Made by a program: the position numbers and the translations under genes. From Herbaspirillum autotrophicum (GTDB lineage: Bacteria > Pseudomonadota > Gammaproteobacteria > Burkholderiales > Burkholderiaceae_D): a stretch of 64,000 nt of DNA. The notes below the pieces were generated by a model. That model had not been told where the DNA came from, ran no database searches, and saw nothing but the letters and a program-made list of their open reading frames with translations. Below, one piece after another: positions 19,140 to 28,831 of this stretch (position 1 is the stretch's first letter; each line of letters opens with the position of its first letter). The stretch lies in NCBI RefSeq assembly GCF_001189915.1, contig NZ_LFLS01000008.1, forward strand, positions 62,001 to 126,000, in the 5' to 3' direction.

Positions 19140-21716
19140 TTAATTGCCCTCTAAGAAGCTCTTGAGCTTGTCCGAGCGTGATGGATGACGCAGCTTGCGC
19201 AGCGCTTTTGCTTCTATCTGACGAATACGCTCACGGGTGACGTCGAATTGCTTGCCGACTTCTTCCAGCGTGTGATCGGTCGACATTTCGATACCGAAAC
19301 GCATGCGCAGCACTTTGGCTTCGCGTGGTGTCAGGGAATCCAGAATGTCTTTCACCACACCGCGCATCGAAGCATGCAACGCGGCATCGGCTGGTGCCAA
19401 TGTGTTGTTGTCTTCGATGAAGTCGCCGAGATGAGAATCGTCGTCGTCGCCGATCGGTGTTTCCATCGAAATCGGTTCTTTCGCGATCTTCATGATCTTG
19501 CGAATCTTGTCTTCCGGCATTTCCATCTTGATCGCCAGTGTTGCCGGATCCGGCTCGGCGCCGGTTTCCTGCAGAATCTGACGCGAGATGCGGTTCATCT
19601 TGTTGATCGTTTCGATCATGTGCACCGGAATACGGATGGTGCGGGCCTGATCGGCGATCGAACGGGTGATGGCCTGACGGATCCACCATGTTGCGTAGGT
19701 CGAGAATTTGTAGCCGCGACGGTATTCGAACTTGTCCACTGCCTTCATCAGACCGATGTTGCCTTCCTGGATCAGATCCAGGAATTGCAGACCGCGGTTG
19801 GTGTACTTCTTGGCAATCGAGATCACCAGACGCAGGTTGGCCTCGGTCATTTCACGCTTGGCCATGCGCGCCTTCTTCTCGCCGGCGCCCATCTTCTTGT
19901 TGATGCCACGCAGATCGGGCAGCGGCAATACTACGCGTGCTTGCAGATCGATCAGCTTTTGCTGCAATTCCTTGATGGCTGGCACGTTACGCGCCAACAC
20001 CACGCTGTAGTCGTGATTGCCGCTGACTTCGCCGTCGACCCAGTCAAGATTGACTTCATTGCCCGGGAATACCTTGATGAAGTGGCTGCGCGGCATGTTG
20101 CATTTGTTGACCGCGACGTCCAGGATCTGACGCTCGATCTGACGCACCTGATCAACCTGGCCACGCAGGGTGTCACACAGTTTTTCAACGACCTTGGCGG
20201 TGAAGCGGATGCCGAGCAGCTCGTTGGAAATGATTTCCTGTGCCTTGACGTACGGCTTGGAGTTGTAGCCTTCTTTTTCGAACGCCTTGCGCATGTTGTC
20301 GAACTGGCTCGAGATCGTCGCGAACTTGCCCAGCGCATCGCGCTTGAGCTGTTCCAGCTGTTCCGCCGAGAAGCCTGCGGCGCCACCGGTACCGGAGCTG
20401 TCGCCTTCTTCTTCGTCTTCTTCTTCCTCGTCCTCTTCTTCATCCTCTTCTTCATCGGATGCAGCAGCGGCAGCGACCACCACAGGCTCGTCGCCCTGGT
20501 TCATGTCGACCAGACCGTCGACGATTTCGTCGACCTTGATTTCGTCGTTGGAGATCTTGTCGGCAGCGACCAGAATTTCAGCAATCGTGGTCGGGCAAGC
20601 CGAGATCGCCTGGATCATGTCCTTGAGGCCATCTTCGATACGCTTGGCGATTTCGATTTCGCCTTCGCGTGTCAGCAGTTCCACCGAACCCATTTCACGC
20701 ATGTACATGCGGACCGGATCGGTAGTACGGCCGAAGTCGGAGTCCACTGTCGACAGCGCGGCTTCAGCCGCAGCTTCGGCGTCGTCATCACTGGCGACGT
20801 TGGCGACGTTGTCCGACAGCAGCAGCGTTTCGGCATCGGGAGCATGTTCGTAGACCGCGATACCCATGTCGTTGAACGTGCCGATGATGCCTTCGATGGC
20901 TTCCGGATCGACAATGTTTTCGGGCAGGTGATCGTTGATTTCCGAGAAGGTCAGGAAACCGCGTTCTTTACCGAGCTTGATCAGCGTCTTCAGTTTTTGA
21001 CGACGGCGTTCGAGTTCTTCTTCGGTGGCTTCCGTATCGGACGAAAACGCATCCTTGAGCAGCGCCTTTTCCTTGGCCTTGCGATCTTTTGCCTTGGCTT
21101 TGTCGACCGCTTTCAGTTCAGCCCGCTCGACCGCGTTGAGCGCGGCGATTTCGTCGTTCTCAGGCTGGAACTCTTTTGGTTTGCGGCCGCGACGGCCGGG
21201 CACCTTGACGGATGGCAAGATGTAGCCGGACGTGTCGATGGCAGCCAGAGTGGCGGCATCGGTAGTCTGGCTCACGCCTGGCGCAATCATGACGCTGACG
21301 TCTTTAACCTCGACCTTGACTGGCTTGGCTGCTGGCTTGACGATTTTCGATTCGGGTTTCTTGTTTGTCACAGAAGCTTTCAATTGCACAGAAGCCGGCT
21401 TTACGCTGGCTTCGGATAAGTTCTTCTTCGTTGGCGTTACAGTCGCTTTCGACGCTGCAGCGCGAACCGCCTTGGGAGCAGGTTTGGCACTTGATTTTTT
21501 CGCCGTGGCTGCAATTGCAACCTTCGTCGGCGACTTTACCGCCTTTACTGCTGTTGTTGCCGCTTTGCCGGTGGGCTTGGCGGCGCTTGCCTTAGAGACA
21601 GATCTGGTCCCGGCTGCCGTTTTGGCGGCCGTTTTCGTTGCGGAAGGTATCGAGGTTTTTGCGGGTTTCTTCATTGCATCTGCCATAGAATCAACTGCCA
21701 AGTGAGTTACACTCAT
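19140..21716 (-). CDS. rpoD: RNA polymerase primary sigma factor (sigma-70)
   Basis: This is an 858-residue sigma-70. The C-terminal half holds region 2 ([36 protein letters not shown]), region 3, and region 4.2 helix-turn-helix ([19 protein letters not shown]). Region 1.1 lies near residues 220-300. It is preceded by a ~200-residue Lys/Ala/Pro-rich low-complexity extension, as in many Burkholderiales, and the non-conserved region contains a Glu/Asp tract around residue 430. The start may be 21716 or an in-frame ATG at 21686; neither has a strong RBS. It is the last protein gene of the rpsU-yqeY-dnaG-rpoD cluster and also has its own promoter candidate in the 259-bp gap after dnaG. Confidence 0.97.
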   Translation of the reverse strand: MSVTHLAVDSMADAMKKPAKTSIPSATKTAAKTAAGTRSVSKASAAKPTGKAATTAVKAVKSPTKVAIAATAKKSSAKPAPKAVRAAASKATVTPTKKNLSEASVKPASVQLKASVTNKKPESKIVKPAAKPVKVEVKDVSVMIAPGVSQTTDAATLAAIDTSGYILPSVKVPGRRGRKPKEFQPENDEIAALNAVERAELKAVDKAKAKDRKAKEKALLKDAFSSDTEATEEELERRRQKLKTLIKLGKERGFLTFSEINDHLPENIVDPEAIEGIIGTFNDMGIAVYEHAPDAETLLLSDNVANVASDDDAEAAAEAALSTVDSDFGRTTDPVRMYMREMGSVELLTREGEIEIAKRIEDGLKDMIQAISACPTTIAEILVAADKISNDEIKVDEIVDGLVDMNQGDEPVVVAAAAASDEEEDEEEDEEEEDEEEGDSSGTGGAAGFSAEQLEQLKRDALGKFATISSQFDNMRKAFEKEGYNSKPYVKAQEIISNELLGIRFTAKVVEKLCDTLRGQVDQVRQIERQILDVAVNKCNMPRSHFIKVFPGNEVNLDWVDGEVSGNHDYSVVLARNVPAIKELQQKLIDLQARVVLPLPDLRGINKKMGAGEKKARMAKREMTEANLRLVISIAKKYTNRGLQFLDLIQEGNIGLMKAVDKFEYRRGYKFSTYATWWIRQAITRSIADQARTIRIPVHMIETINKMNRISRQILQETGAEPDPATLAIKMEMPEDKIRKIMKIAKEPISMETPIGDDDDSHLGDFIEDNNTLAPADAALHASMRGVVKDILDSLTPREAKVLRMRFGIEMSTDHTLEEVGKQFDVTRERIRQIEAKALRKLRHPSRSDKLKSFLEGN

Positions 21717-21802
21717 TGCGCCAATCAGGTCATGCTAATGCTGCAACCTCACCGATTCGATAGACTCGAATCGCTTGCGCAACGTTCCTTTATCTTCGTC
21801 CC

Positions 21803-21826
21803 CTAAACTATTTGCTAAACTATTTG
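21803..21826. repeat. Perfect 12-bp tandem repeat in rpoD leader
   Basis: Two exact copies of CTAAACTATTTG lie back to back in the untranslated leader between the rpoD promoter candidate and its start codon. Function unknown; it could be a regulatory site or a chance duplication. Confidence 0.7.
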
Positions 21827-21911
21827 GTACTGATGTGCTGCCTGACGTACTACCATTTACCGGGCAAAGCCCGCCGGGAAAAACTGTTACAGCCCGGAAT
21901 TAAAGCCGTAG

Positions 21912-21920
21912 AGTATAACA
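21912..21920 (-). promoter_or_regulatory. Extended -10 promoter candidate for rpoD
   Basis: On the minus strand TGTTATACT (21920-21912) is an extended -10 element with a near-consensus hexamer, about 190 bp before the rpoD start. No good -35 stands at 17 bp, which extended -10 promoters can tolerate. Confidence 0.45.
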
Positions 21921-21975
21921 TATATAGGCACTTTCCCCCCAGATCAAGCCTTGCATGCAACTTGCATGACGCCTG

Positions 21976-23769
21976 CTAACCGGCAGCGGCATCGGATTGG
22001 CGCTTGAGCCGCTCCTTTTGCTGAGTCAGCTCGCGATAGCGACTGCGCGAGTCTTCGTCGCGCAGACCGGCGTTGGCCAGACGCTGCATTTCTTCGTCTA
22101 CCATGCGAATCCGGGTCTGCCTGACCGCACCGGCCATTTCCTGTCTGACAACATCCAGATCGGATTCGGTCTCGGCGGCAATTTCGGCAATCAGCGTATC
22201 AAAATCGGAGCCGCCCTCGCGCAAATGCTCAACCAGCGTAGCAAAACTGGCTTGTTCACCCATGCCGCGACTCAATTCCACCAGTTGCCGCAGCATTTCC
22301 GCCTGATCCGGCGCGAAACCGGCAATCGCATTCAAGGCTTCATCATCGAGTTCGGCAGCCAGCACCGGATGCGCCACCAGCAAGCGCACGATCTGTCGCT
22401 CCAGCCCGACCGGCGCCATCCGCTTGGAGCGCGGCGGCGGCGGGCGACGCGCTGGCGCTACCGGATTGGACAACTCAAACAGGCTTTCAATTTCATTCGG
22501 CATCGACTGCGTGATCTGCGCCAGACTGCGCACAATCTGCAAGCGCAGCGACGACGCCGGCAACGCCTGCAACATCGGCTTGGCTTCAAACTGCACCCGC
22601 GCGCGCCCTTCCGGGGTACGCAAATCGTTGTCGCCCGTCACTTCCTTGAGCAAAAACTGCGACAAGGGCATGGCGTCTTTTATTTGTTGCTCAAAAGCCT
22701 CAGCGCCCATTTCGCGCACATAGCTGTCCGGATCATGCTCGGTTGGCAAGAACAGGAACTTGATGACCTTGTTATCCGAGGCATGGATCAGGCATGCATC
22801 GAGCGCGCGCCGGGCGGCACGGCGTCCGGCTGAGTCGCCGTCGAAACTGAAGATCACGCAATCGGTCTGGCGCAACAGTTTCTGCACATGGATCGGGGTG
22901 CAGGCGGTACCCAGGGTTGCCACTGCCTGCGGGAAACCCAGCTGCGACAAGGCAACCACATCCATATACCCTTCGGTAACCAGCGCGTAACCTGCTTCGC
23001 GAATCGCCTGCCGCGCCTCGAACAACCCGTACAACTCACTGCCCTTTTGAAACAAGGGCGTTTCCGGCGAATTCAGATACTTGGGCTCACCACCATCCAT
23101 CACGCGTCCGCCAAAGCCGATGACCTGGCCTTTGGTGTTGCGGATGGGAAACATGATGCGATCACGAAAGCGATCATAACGTTTGCGGTGCGCACCGTCA
23201 TCATCACTTTTATCGATCACCAGCCCGGCCTCGACCAGAGCCGAGACTTCGTAATCGGGAAATACCTTGCGCAGGCTATCCCACTCATCCGGGGAGTAAC
23301 CCAGACCGAATTTGGCAGCAACTTCACCGGTCAGTCCGCGCCCCTTCAGATAAGCGACGGCAGGTGGCGCACTGCGTAATTGCTGACGGAAGAAATCGGA
23401 AGCGCGCGTCATGGCATCGGACAGCGCCATGCTTTTCGCCTGATGCTCGGCCCGCTGCGCCGGCGGAATCTTGTCGTCATTGTCGGGCACGGTCATGCCG
23501 ACCCCCTGCGCCAGATCCTTGACCGCCTCGACAAAGCCAAGGCCGGAATACTCGATCAGGAAACTGATGGCGGTGCCATGCGCACCACAACCGAAGCAAT
23601 GATAGAACTGCTTGGTCGGACTGACGGTAAAACTGGGCGACTTTTCATTATGGAACGGACACAGTCCCATGAAATTGGCGCCGCCCTTCTTGAGCTGCAC
23701 GTAACGACCCACCACGTCGACAATGTCGACCCGGTTCAACAAGTCTTGAATAAACGACTGTGGAATCAC
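21976..23769 (-). CDS. dnaG: DNA primase
   Basis: The 597-residue protein starts at GTG 23769. It has the N-terminal zinc finger (CPFHNEKSPSFTVSPTKQ then YHCFGCG), the catalytic core with the TOPRIM domain (EGYMDVVAL, FSFDGDSAGRRAA) and a C-terminal helicase-binding domain. It makes RNA primers at the replication fork with DnaB. The gene follows yqeY by 34 bp in the macromolecular-synthesis cluster, an order conserved in proteobacteria apart from the inserted yqeY. Confidence 0.97.
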   Translation of the reverse strand: MIPQSFIQDLLNRVDIVDVVGRYVQLKKGGANFMGLCPFHNEKSPSFTVSPTKQFYHCFGCGAHGTAISFLIEYSGLGFVEAVKDLAQGVGMTVPDNDDKIPPAQRAEHQAKSMALSDAMTRASDFFRQQLRSAPPAVAYLKGRGLTGEVAAKFGLGYSPDEWDSLRKVFPDYEVSALVEAGLVIDKSDDDGAHRKRYDRFRDRIMFPIRNTKGQVIGFGGRVMDGGEPKYLNSPETPLFQKGSELYGLFEARQAIREAGYALVTEGYMDVVALSQLGFPQAVATLGTACTPIHVQKLLRQTDCVIFSFDGDSAGRRAARRALDACLIHASDNKVIKFLFLPTEHDPDSYVREMGAEAFEQQIKDAMPLSQFLLKEVTGDNDLRTPEGRARVQFEAKPMLQALPASSLRLQIVRSLAQITQSMPNEIESLFELSNPVAPARRPPPPRSKRMAPVGLERQIVRLLVAHPVLAAELDDEALNAIAGFAPDQAEMLRQLVELSRGMGEQASFATLVEHLREGGSDFDTLIAEIAAETESDLDVVRQEMAGAVRQTRIRMVDEEMQRLANAGLRDEDSRSRYRELTQQKERLKRQSDAAAG

Positions 23770-23803
23770 GCGGCGGTCACCACATATCCGAGCACCATCA
23801 CGA

Positions 23804-24253
23804 TCATGCCGGTGTCAGCGCCACTTTCACCAGTGCCGACACGACCGTCATGTCAGCGCGGCCAGCCAGCTTTGGCTTGAGCACGCCCATCACCTTGCCC
23901 ATATCCTGCGGACCTGCAGCACCAACGGCAGCAATCGCGGCTTGCACTTCAGCCTTGACTTCATCTTCCGTCAAACCGGCCGGCATATAGGCCGACAAAA
24001 TGACCAGTTCCGCTTTTTCGATATCGGCCAGATCCTGACGACCACCGGCTTCGAACTGGCTGATCGAATCCTTGCGCTGCTTGATCATCTTTTCGATGAT
24101 GCCCAGCACCAGCGTGTCAGTCAGCTCAATGCGCTCATCCACTTCCTTTTGCTTCATGGCCGCCGTGATCAAGCGGATGGTTCCCAGCTTGCCGGCATCC
24201 TTGGCACGCATGGCGGCTTTCATGTCTTCGGTGATTTGATCTTTGAGGCTCAT
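23804..24253 (-). CDS. yqeY: GatB/YqeY family protein
   Basis: I choose ATG 24253 because GGAG lies 8 bp upstream; the earlier in-frame ATG 24265 overlaps this site. The 149-residue protein begins MSLKDQITEDMKAAMRAKD and is homologous to the C-terminal tRNA-binding domain of GatB. YqeY proteins often sit between rpsU and dnaG. A role in tRNA or amidotransferase-linked metabolism is assumed but not established. Confidence 0.92.
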   Translation of the reverse strand: MSLKDQITEDMKAAMRAKDAGKLGTIRLITAAMKQKEVDERIELTDTLVLGIIEKMIKQRKDSISQFEAGGRQDLADIEKAELVILSAYMPAGLTEDEVKAEVQAAIAAVGAAGPQDMGKVMGVLKPKLAGRADMTVVSALVKVALTPA

Positions 24254-24299
24254 AGGATTCTCCATGGATTGAACGCGGATATTCGGCGCTAAATGCGAA

Positions 24300-24330
24300 A
24301 ACCCGCTGCGGACCTACACCGGAGCGGGTT
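24300..24330 (-). terminator. Attenuator between rpsU and yqeY
   Basis: An 8-bp stem AACCCGCT / AGCGGGTT, followed on the minus strand by TTTT, sits in the gap after rpsU. A partial terminator here would let rpsU be expressed more strongly than yqeY-dnaG-rpoD, as known for the E. coli operon. Confidence 0.6.
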
Positions 24331-24363
24331 AACATGTGGTCGCACGAGGTGCGACGATAATTC

Positions 24364-24576
24364 TTAGTACAGCTTCTTCGGCAGCTGTTGGCTGCGAATA
24401 CGCTTGTAGTGACGCTTTACAGCGGCTGCCAGCTTGCGCTTGCGTTCCGCAGTCGGCTTTTCGTAAAACTCGCGCGCGCGCAACTCGGTCAACAGGCCGG
24501 TTTTTTCAATGGTGCGCTTGAAGCGGCGCATGGCGACTTCGAACGGCTCGTTTTCTTTAAGACGAATAGTGGTCAT
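24364..24576 (-). CDS. rpsU: 30S ribosomal protein bS21
   Basis: The 70-residue, highly basic protein begins [29 protein letters not shown] and has the [26 protein letters not shown] tail typical of bS21. It binds the 30S platform near the anti-Shine-Dalgarno sequence and helps initiation. It is the first gene of the cluster running to rpoD, with a good promoter candidate 42 bp upstream. Confidence 0.97.
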   Translation of the reverse strand: MTTIRLKENEPFEVAMRRFKRTIEKTGLLTELRAREFYEKPTAERKRKLAAAVKRHYKRIRSQQLPKKLY

Positions 24577-24617
24577 GTAGTCAAACCAGAGGTTAGGTTG
24601 GATATGGAAAGAACGCG

Positions 24618-24646
24618 ATTTTAGCAGAACGAATCAGCGAATGGAA
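24618..24646 (-). promoter_or_regulatory. Promoter candidate of rpsU cluster
   Basis: On the minus strand TTCCAT (24646-24641) and TAAAAT (24623-24618) are separated by exactly 17 bp. The -10 is extended by TGC. It points toward rpsU. Confidence 0.5.
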
Positions 24647-24766
24647 GCTGAACCGTCTCTTTTTTTCCAATCGCGTCAGAAAAAACATTTATAAATCAAT
24701 GATGAAGCGCAAGATCAGCGGCAGCGGCGGGCAAACCGGCCCTGCCGCGTCCGGCACAATTGCCGT

Positions 24767-25966
24767 TTACTCTATGGCATTACCGGCAGCCACACCGGAA
24801 GCCCAGGCCCATTGGAAGTTATAGCCACCGAGCCAGCCGGTCACATCCACCGCTTCGCCGATGAAATGCAGGCCCGGCACCTTATTGACCATCATGCTCT
24901 GCTGCGACAGCTCACGTGTATCAATCCCGCCCAGCGTCACCTCGGCCTTGCGGTACCCTTCCGAACCGCTGGGCTTGACCACCCAGTGATTGAGCGCTTC
25001 GCCCAGCTTGCGCAATTGCTTGTCTTGCATATCGGCAATTCTGGCAGTGGCATCGAAACCGTTGGCAATCAGCAAACCATCTGCCAGGCGCGCCGGCAAC
25101 CACTGTCCCAGCAGATTGCCGAGATTTTTCTTCAGCGTGCCTTTGCCTTCGATCAGGGTTGCCGCCACATCGATATGTGGCAGCAAGTTCAACGTGATTG
25201 GTGTGCCCGGCTGCCAATAGCTGGAAATCTGCAGGATCGCCGGTCCCGACAAACCACGATGGGTAAACAACAAGTCTTCCAGAAACCAGCCGCGCGCTTT
25301 CTTCTCGCCGGTTTCGACTTCCACTTCCAGCGCAATTCCGGCCAGATCGGAAAACGGTTGCCAGGCAGCACTATCGAACGTCAGCGGCACCAGACCCGGC
25401 CGCGGCGCCACCATTTGCACACCGAACTGGTCAGCGATGCGATAGGCGAAATCAGTGGCGCCAATCTTGGGAATCGACAAACCGCCGGTAGCAATCACCA
25501 GATGACGCGCGATGATTTCACCGTCGTCGGTAGCGATGCGGAACAATTCACCGCTCTTGCCCAGCTCGCTCACCGAGCAAGGCATGCGCCAGGCGACATT
25601 GCCGGTTTCGCATTCGGCCTTGAGCATGCGAATGATGTCTTCCGACGATTCATCGCAAAACAATTGCCCTTTGTGCTTCTCGTGATAGCCGATGCGATGA
25701 CGCTTTACCAGCGCCACGAAATCCTGCGGGGTATAGCGCGACAGTGCGCTTTTGCAAAAATGCGGATTCTGCGACAGAAAATTCTGCGGCGTCGCATTGA
25801 TATTGGTGAAGTTGCAACGACCGCCGCCGGAAATGCGGATTTTCTCCGCCAGCTTCGGGGCGTTGTCGATCAACACCACTTTCTTGCCGCGCTGGCCGGC
25901 CACTGCTGCACACATCATGCCGGCAGCACCGGCGCCGATCACGGCGACATCAAATTGATTACTCAT
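24767..25966 (-). CDS. BaiN/YhiN (HI0933)-type NAD(P)/FAD flavoprotein
   Basis: The 399-residue protein opens with a dinucleotide-binding VAVIGAGAAGMMCA, followed by EKIRISGGGRCNFTN, the hallmark of the HI0933/YhiN/BaiN family. ATGGLSIPKIGATDFAY and the C-terminal GEAVDVTGWLGGYNFQWAWASG close the FAD site. Family members include BaiN (bile-acid dehydroxylation) and redox proteins of unknown substrate; the function here is unknown. It lies 56 bp after ybdK and may share its transcript. Confidence 0.9.
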   Translation of the reverse strand: MSNQFDVAVIGAGAAGMMCAAVAGQRGKKVVLIDNAPKLAEKIRISGGGRCNFTNINATPQNFLSQNPHFCKSALSRYTPQDFVALVKRHRIGYHEKHKGQLFCDESSEDIIRMLKAECETGNVAWRMPCSVSELGKSGELFRIATDDGEIIARHLVIATGGLSIPKIGATDFAYRIADQFGVQMVAPRPGLVPLTFDSAAWQPFSDLAGIALEVEVETGEKKARGWFLEDLLFTHRGLSGPAILQISSYWQPGTPITLNLLPHIDVAATLIEGKGTLKKNLGNLLGQWLPARLADGLLIANGFDATARIADMQDKQLRKLGEALNHWVVKPSGSEGYRKAEVTLGGIDTRELSQQSMMVNKVPGLHFIGEAVDVTGWLGGYNFQWAWASGVAAGNAIE

Positions 25967-26022
25967 TTATATAGGTATTGACGCCGGCAATACTTGCCGG
26001 TCAGACAAGACATTGCACAACG

Positions 26023-27213
26023 CTATTGAAAATACGGTGGGGGATCTTGTCCCATCCACAGTTCGGATGACAGCCGCATCATATCGTTGAGTGAGCCGCG
26101 CTGCGCGAAAACCTTGCGCAACCAGCCGGCATCGCTGAGCCGCTCATTGGCAACATGGCGCAAACGGGTCAGGGTCAACTGCTCGGCTTCGTTTTGCACG
26201 TAGGGCTGCAACAATTGCAACTGTTGCAACAAATGCTCGTAAATCGGCAGCTTGGTCGAAGCCGACGGCGTTTCCGCGTGCAGCGCAAGCATACCATTCA
26301 AACCGAAACGGCTGGCTTCAAAGCGATTGTATTGATACAGCAGATAGAAATCATCGCGGATCACGAACGGCCGCTCGGTCAGGATCCAGCGTGCCAGCAA
26401 TTGCGCGTAGGCGCCCAGATGCGCGGCATGCTCAATCGTCAGCGGCGTATCGCAGACCCGGATTTCGACCGTACCGTATTCCGGCTTGGGACGAATATCC
26501 CAGTAAAAATCCTTCATGCTGCCGACGATGCCCATTTGCAGCAATTCATCGTAATAGGTTTCAAACTCGCTCCAGCGCGTATGCACCGGCGCCGTACCCG
26601 ACAACGGGAAAGCCCGCACCACGTTGCTGCGTGAGGAATCGAATTTGGTATCCGCGCCCTGATAGAACGGCGAGGCTGCCGACAAGGCGATGAAGTGCGG
26701 CACGAAACGGGAAAAGGCATGCGTCAGATACAAGGCATCATCACCGTTGGGCACGCCGATATGAATATGCTGACCGAACACGGTAAAGGTCTTGGCCAGA
26801 TAACCGTATTTTTCATGCAAATGATGGAAGCGCTCGCTCGGCGTGATGCGTTGTTCGTTCCAGTGCTGGAACGGATGGGCGCCACCGCCGGAGACATCGA
26901 TGTTCAGATATTGCGCGCCGCGGTTGAGCGCGGCCCGCAACCCCTTGAGTTCTTCGATCAGATGATCGACCCGGGTGTGGATATCCGAATTGAGCTCGAT
27001 CATGCCTTGCGTCATTTCCAGCTTGATCTGCTTTTGCAATTCGCGCGGCGCAATCCAGGTCAGCAGATCGACTGCATCGCTGGCGAGATTGTAGTTGCGG
27101 CGATTGACCAGTTGCAGCTCAAGCTCGATGCCCATCGTAAACGGCGTCGAGGACGTGAACGGCAAAATGCCGGCGCTCGTTGGTGTCGCTTCATCCTGGA
27201 TGATGGTATTCAT
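26023..27213 (-). CDS. ybdK: YbdK-type carboxylate-amine ligase (GCS2 family)
   Basis: The 396-residue protein carries the glutamate-cysteine ligase 2 pattern: MGIELELQLVN near residue 27, SGGGAHPFQHW, GQHIHIGVPNGDDALYL and a C-terminal LTLTRLRHVANER. YbdK shows weak gamma-glutamylcysteine ligase activity in vitro; its natural substrate is not established. The start codon overlaps the stop of the upstream antiporter gene (ATGA, 27210-27213), so the two are translationally coupled. Confidence 0.9.
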   Translation of the reverse strand: MNTIIQDEATPTSAGILPFTSSTPFTMGIELELQLVNRRNYNLASDAVDLLTWIAPRELQKQIKLEMTQGMIELNSDIHTRVDHLIEELKGLRAALNRGAQYLNIDVSGGGAHPFQHWNEQRITPSERFHHLHEKYGYLAKTFTVFGQHIHIGVPNGDDALYLTHAFSRFVPHFIALSAASPFYQGADTKFDSSRSNVVRAFPLSGTAPVHTRWSEFETYYDELLQMGIVGSMKDFYWDIRPKPEYGTVEIRVCDTPLTIEHAAHLGAYAQLLARWILTERPFVIRDDFYLLYQYNRFEASRFGLNGMLALHAETPSASTKLPIYEHLLQQLQLLQPYVQNEAEQLTLTRLRHVANERLSDAGWLRKVFAQRGSLNDMMRLSSELWMGQDPPPYFQ

Positions 27214-28418
27214 TCGCGTCCACTTTCACCTGATTTGATCAATGCAAATTGCGTCGCCACCGGCCCGAACAACTCCAGCACGATCATGCAACCCGCCAGT
27301 AATGGCACCACGTCTGCCGTGGTATGCGGATACAGCGTCGATATGGTTTGCATCAGCCCCAGCCCGGCCTCGGTCATCGGCAAGGTGCCGAGCGTGATCA
27401 GCGTTGCCTGCTTCCAGCTCATGCGCGCAAAACGGGCATAGGCAAACACACCGCAACCCATCGCCACGAAGCGCGCCGCAATCAGAATCAGCACTGACGA
27501 TCCGACCATGGTCAGATCGCTCAGCTTCATCGACGCCCCCACCGTGACAAACAGCATCACCACAAACAATTCGTTGGCGACACCGAATTCCAGTTCCATC
27601 AGATCGTACTGACGATCCAGATTTTTCGACAGGATGGCGAAGATCAGCATGGTCAGCATGACCGGCAACTGCAGCGCGTGGGCGGCACCAATCGCCATTG
27701 CAATGACGCCGATCACCAGCACGAACTGCCGGCTGCCCTGACGTCCGAGCAAACGCGCCAGCGGCATCATCAGCCAGTAAGTCAGATAGGCCAGCAGGAA
27801 GGAACCGCCGAGCGAATACAGGGTGTATTGCACCAGCGTCAGGATCGGCGTACCGGCTTCCTTGGCGATCACCGGCAACAAGGCATAGGCGACCAGAATC
27901 GCGGCGAAATTATTGAGCGCGGTCATCGCAGCCAGACGGCGTGTCACCTGGCCTTCTGCCTTCAGATCGCGCAATACCACCAGCACCACTGCCGGCGCGG
28001 TGGCAATTGCCAGCACGCCGCCGAGCAAGGCCACCACTTGCGATGCACCAAACCACGACAAGGCGGCACTGACCATCGCGAAACACAAAATGGCAGAGGT
28101 CAGCACCGTCGCCATCAGCCATTTTTCACGCCGCAGCCAGCCGATATCGACATAACGCCCGAGCTGATACACCACCAGCGCAACCGCAATGTCGGCAAAA
28201 ATATTGGTGATCTTGAGAACGTCGCCGGACAGCCAGTTCAGACCACCGGCACCGAGGACGAAACCGATCAGCAGATAACCGGTAATGCGCGGCACCCAGG
28301 GAGATTTCGACACGACGTGGCCGGCAATCAGCCCGAACAACAACAAGCCGCCGAATAACAATAATGCGTTCCACTGGATCGGGTGCGCAAGAGCGAACGA
28401 TGGAACAGTCCAATCCAT
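27210..28418 (-). CDS. Cation:proton antiporter (Kef/CPA2-like)
   Basis: The 402-residue membrane protein has about twelve predicted spans and reads as a Na+/H+ exchanger-fold protein related to KefB/CPA2, with AGHVVSKSPWVPRITGYLLIGFVLG early and TAPAVVLVVLRDLKAEG mid-protein. No cytoplasmic TrkA-N (NAD-binding) domain follows, so it is a short form. It should exchange K+ or Na+ for protons across the inner membrane; the ion is not determinable here. It is the first gene of a three-gene minus-strand unit with ybdK and the flavoprotein gene. Confidence 0.85.
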   Translation of the reverse strand: MDWTVPSFALAHPIQWNALLLFGGLLLFGLIAGHVVSKSPWVPRITGYLLIGFVLGAGGLNWLSGDVLKITNIFADIAVALVVYQLGRYVDIGWLRREKWLMATVLTSAILCFAMVSAALSWFGASQVVALLGGVLAIATAPAVVLVVLRDLKAEGQVTRRLAAMTALNNFAAILVAYALLPVIAKEAGTPILTLVQYTLYSLGGSFLLAYLTYWLMMPLARLLGRQGSRQFVLVIGVIAMAIGAAHALQLPVMLTMLIFAILSKNLDRQYDLMELEFGVANELFVVMLFVTVGASMKLSDLTMVGSSVLILIAARFVAMGCGVFAYARFARMSWKQATLITLGTLPMTEAGLGLMQTISTLYPHTTADVVPLLAGCMIVLELFGPVATQFALIKSGESGRE

Positions 28419-28831
28419 AGTGTCTCCTTCAATGAATGACCGGGTTTCAAATTAACTGAACGCGGTCCCGTGGTCCGGGAATCCAGGCGTTCATCGATGC
28501 GTCAGGTTTGCAGCAACCAGCGACGCCAGCAAGCAGATGTGCGAATGAGAATGTTGCAGCTTCGCCGCGAATGATACCTTTTTATATTAAACGAAATAAT
28601 TGCATAGTCGCGAATAGACCTTGAATAGTAATTCTTTTAATTTCCCTGCATTTTTTGCGGGCCTGTGTGCTCGCCTTGTTTTGCGTTTTTCCTGACTGTT
28701 TTTCTACCCTGTTTTTTTACCGGATTTTTCCGCTGCATTTTCTGCTGTATTAGCTCCTGCCCACCACGCCTCAGCTTGTCACTCAAACATGATGCCGGTG
28801 TTGTCGGCATGATCGCCTCTCTGGATTTACC
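28419..28831. other. Intergenic region, antiporter / addA
   Basis: This 413-bp gap holds the antiporter promoter (minus strand) and the 3' flank of addA. One stretch (about 28675-28740) is T-rich on the plus strand with repeated short T-runs. Short open frames lack RBS and protein-like character. No RNA gene was recognised. Confidence 0.4.

Noticed and set aside
19185-21419. A 744-codon open frame on the plus strand opposite rpoD
   Set aside because: It is an antisense shadow of a well-supported sigma-70 gene, rich in His/Phe/Arg, without RBS or recognisable domains.
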